A DNA stretch of 6,836 nucleotides, taken from NCBI GenBank assembly GCA_005881495.1, contig VBHI01000043.1:1-6836 (forward strand), in the 5' to 3' direction. The stretch is from Chloroflexota bacterium. GTDB lineage: Bacteria > Chloroflexota > Ktedonobacteria > Ktedonobacterales > Ktedonobacteraceae. Below the pieces are notes generated by a model. That model did no database searches and was not told the origin of the DNA. It saw only the letters and a program-made list of their open reading frames with translations. The position numbers and the translations under genes are program-made. Shown here one piece after another: positions 6,237 to 6,836 of this stretch (positions within the stretch are counted from its first letter, which is position 1; every line of letters begins with the position of its first letter).

Positions 6237-6675
6237 CGAACCTTTGGTGATCGTTGACGCTGATGCAATTATCGCTCTCAGTAGTACAAGCGATGCAAAT
6301 CACGAGAAAGCAAAACGTATCTTGCAAACCCTCTCAGCCAGCCACGCAGCAGCCCTTTTCCCTACCACTGCCATTTGTGAAGCGGTCACTGTCCTGAGAG
6401 GGAGATTGAATAGGCCCGACGACGCGGGCCGTATCATCAAAAAGTTTCAACGTGGTGACTTTCCCGTCCAAGCGGTTGACCAGCAAATACTCACCGATGC
6501 AGCAGCGTTATTTCATCCACTTGCCTCGAAAAAGAACACCCTCTTTGACGCTGTTGTGGCAGCTATTGCGAAACACCACCATGCAGATGCTATTTTCAGT
6601 TTTGACGGGTGGTATAGGAAAATAGGGCTTACTCTCACAGATGACCTCATTGGCAGCAGCGAAGAAGTAGCCTAA
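6220..6675 (+). CDS. vapC: PIN-domain ribonuclease toxin, VapC family
   Basis: Predicted magnesium-dependent endoribonuclease of 151 residues; VapC toxins usually cut tRNA or rRNA and so stop translation, but the target here is unknown. The acidic PIN residues are present: D13 in IVDADAIIAL (11-20), E54 in AICEAV (51-56), D110 in TLFDAVVAAIAKHH (107-120) and D129 in FSFDGWYRKIGL (126-137), so it looks catalytically intact and of normal length. The ATG lies inside the antitoxin gene with no Shine-Dalgarno of its own, so translation is probably coupled to the antitoxin, keeping the antitoxin in excess. No convincing terminator was found after the stop. Confidence 0.9.
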   Translation: MPGKNNEPLVIVDADAIIALSSTSDANHEKAKRILQTLSASHAAALFPTTAICEAVTVLRGRLNRPDDAGRIIKKFQRGDFPVQAVDQQILTDAAALFHPLASKKNTLFDAVVAAIAKHHHADAIFSFDGWYRKIGLTLTDDLIGSSEEVA

Positions 6676-6805
6676 AACTTCCTTCCCTCTCTCCGCTTGC
6701 TGAATAGCATCCTACGAGTCCTACTTGAATTGTTACTGCAATTGTCCACTCTCGTTGTAGCAAGCGTAAAGGGAAGTCATTTTGTGATAGTTGGGGGATT
6801 GTACC
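6676..6805. other. Gap downstream of the toxin gene
   Basis: This 130-bp stretch contains no gene and no clear terminator or promoter. There is a short inverted repeat, AATTG-N6-CAATT, around 6726-6741 and a TCCTAC repeated nearby at 6709-6723. Neither is strong enough to assign a role. Confidence 0.4.
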
Positions 6806-6836
6806 ATGGGCAGGAAACCGCAATATAACCACGTGC
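6806..6836 (+). CDS. Possible start of a further gene, cut by the window edge
   Basis: ATG 6806 opens a frame (MGRKPQYNHV) that runs off the window after ten codons. GGGGGA at 6793-6798 lies seven bases upstream and could serve as its ribosome-binding site. The visible peptide is too short to assign a function. It could equally be chance. Confidence 0.35.
   Translation, partial: MGRKPQYNHV

Noticed and set aside
5871..6684. ACTTCCTT at 5871-5878 and 6677-6684 as a target-site duplication around vapBC
   Set aside because: Only eight bases match, the first copy is part of the terminator tail, and there are no terminal inverted repeats or transposase.

Overview
The window (about 50% GC) looks like chromosomal DNA of a Chloroflexota bacterium, most likely of the Ktedonobacteria type. 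This is inferred from protein style and has not been searched. The clues are a class A PBP with an 'EDxxFxxNPG' glycosyltransferase motif, a secreted 'peptidase MA'-type HExxH protein, glutamine/proline-rich cytoplasmic tails and a TTG-started dprA.

Layout. From 2518 leftwards to the window edge (minus strand) runs one uninterrupted reading frame of 839 complete codons. It is the N-terminal and central part of a bifunctional penicillin-binding protein (GT51 glycosyltransferase plus transpeptidase) whose 3' end lies outside the window. A 291-bp gap (2519-2809) separates it from a divergent plus-strand pair: a signal-peptide-bearing, membrane-anchored zinc metallopeptidase (2810-4579) and, 36 bp further on, dprA (4616-5776), the DNA-processing protein that loads RecA during natural transformation. 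A hairpin terminator at 5839-5880 closes this unit. Next comes a two-gene type II toxin-antitoxin module, a ribbon-helix-helix antitoxin (5985-6236) and a PIN-domain VapC toxin (6220-6675), overlapping by 17 bp. Its extended -10 promoter sits so close to the antitoxin ATG that the mRNA should be leaderless. At the right edge a ribosome-binding site and ATG (6806) may start another gene.

How it fits together. The PBP and the metallopeptidase both act at the outer face of the cell envelope, are divergently transcribed from one control region, and both have long Q/P/N-rich cytoplasmic extensions. That suggests, but does not prove, a shared envelope role. dprA appears to be carried along in the peptidase transcript. 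The VapBC module is an independent accessory unit placed just downstream of a dprA whose last ~22 codons no longer resemble the family, so the dprA 3' end may be a recombination junction.

No tRNA, rRNA, CRISPR array or insertion sequence was recognised. The points most worth a second look are the six-cysteine insertion in the PBP glycosyltransferase domain, the leaderless VapBC promoter, the altered dprA tail and the matched low-complexity tails of the two envelope proteins.
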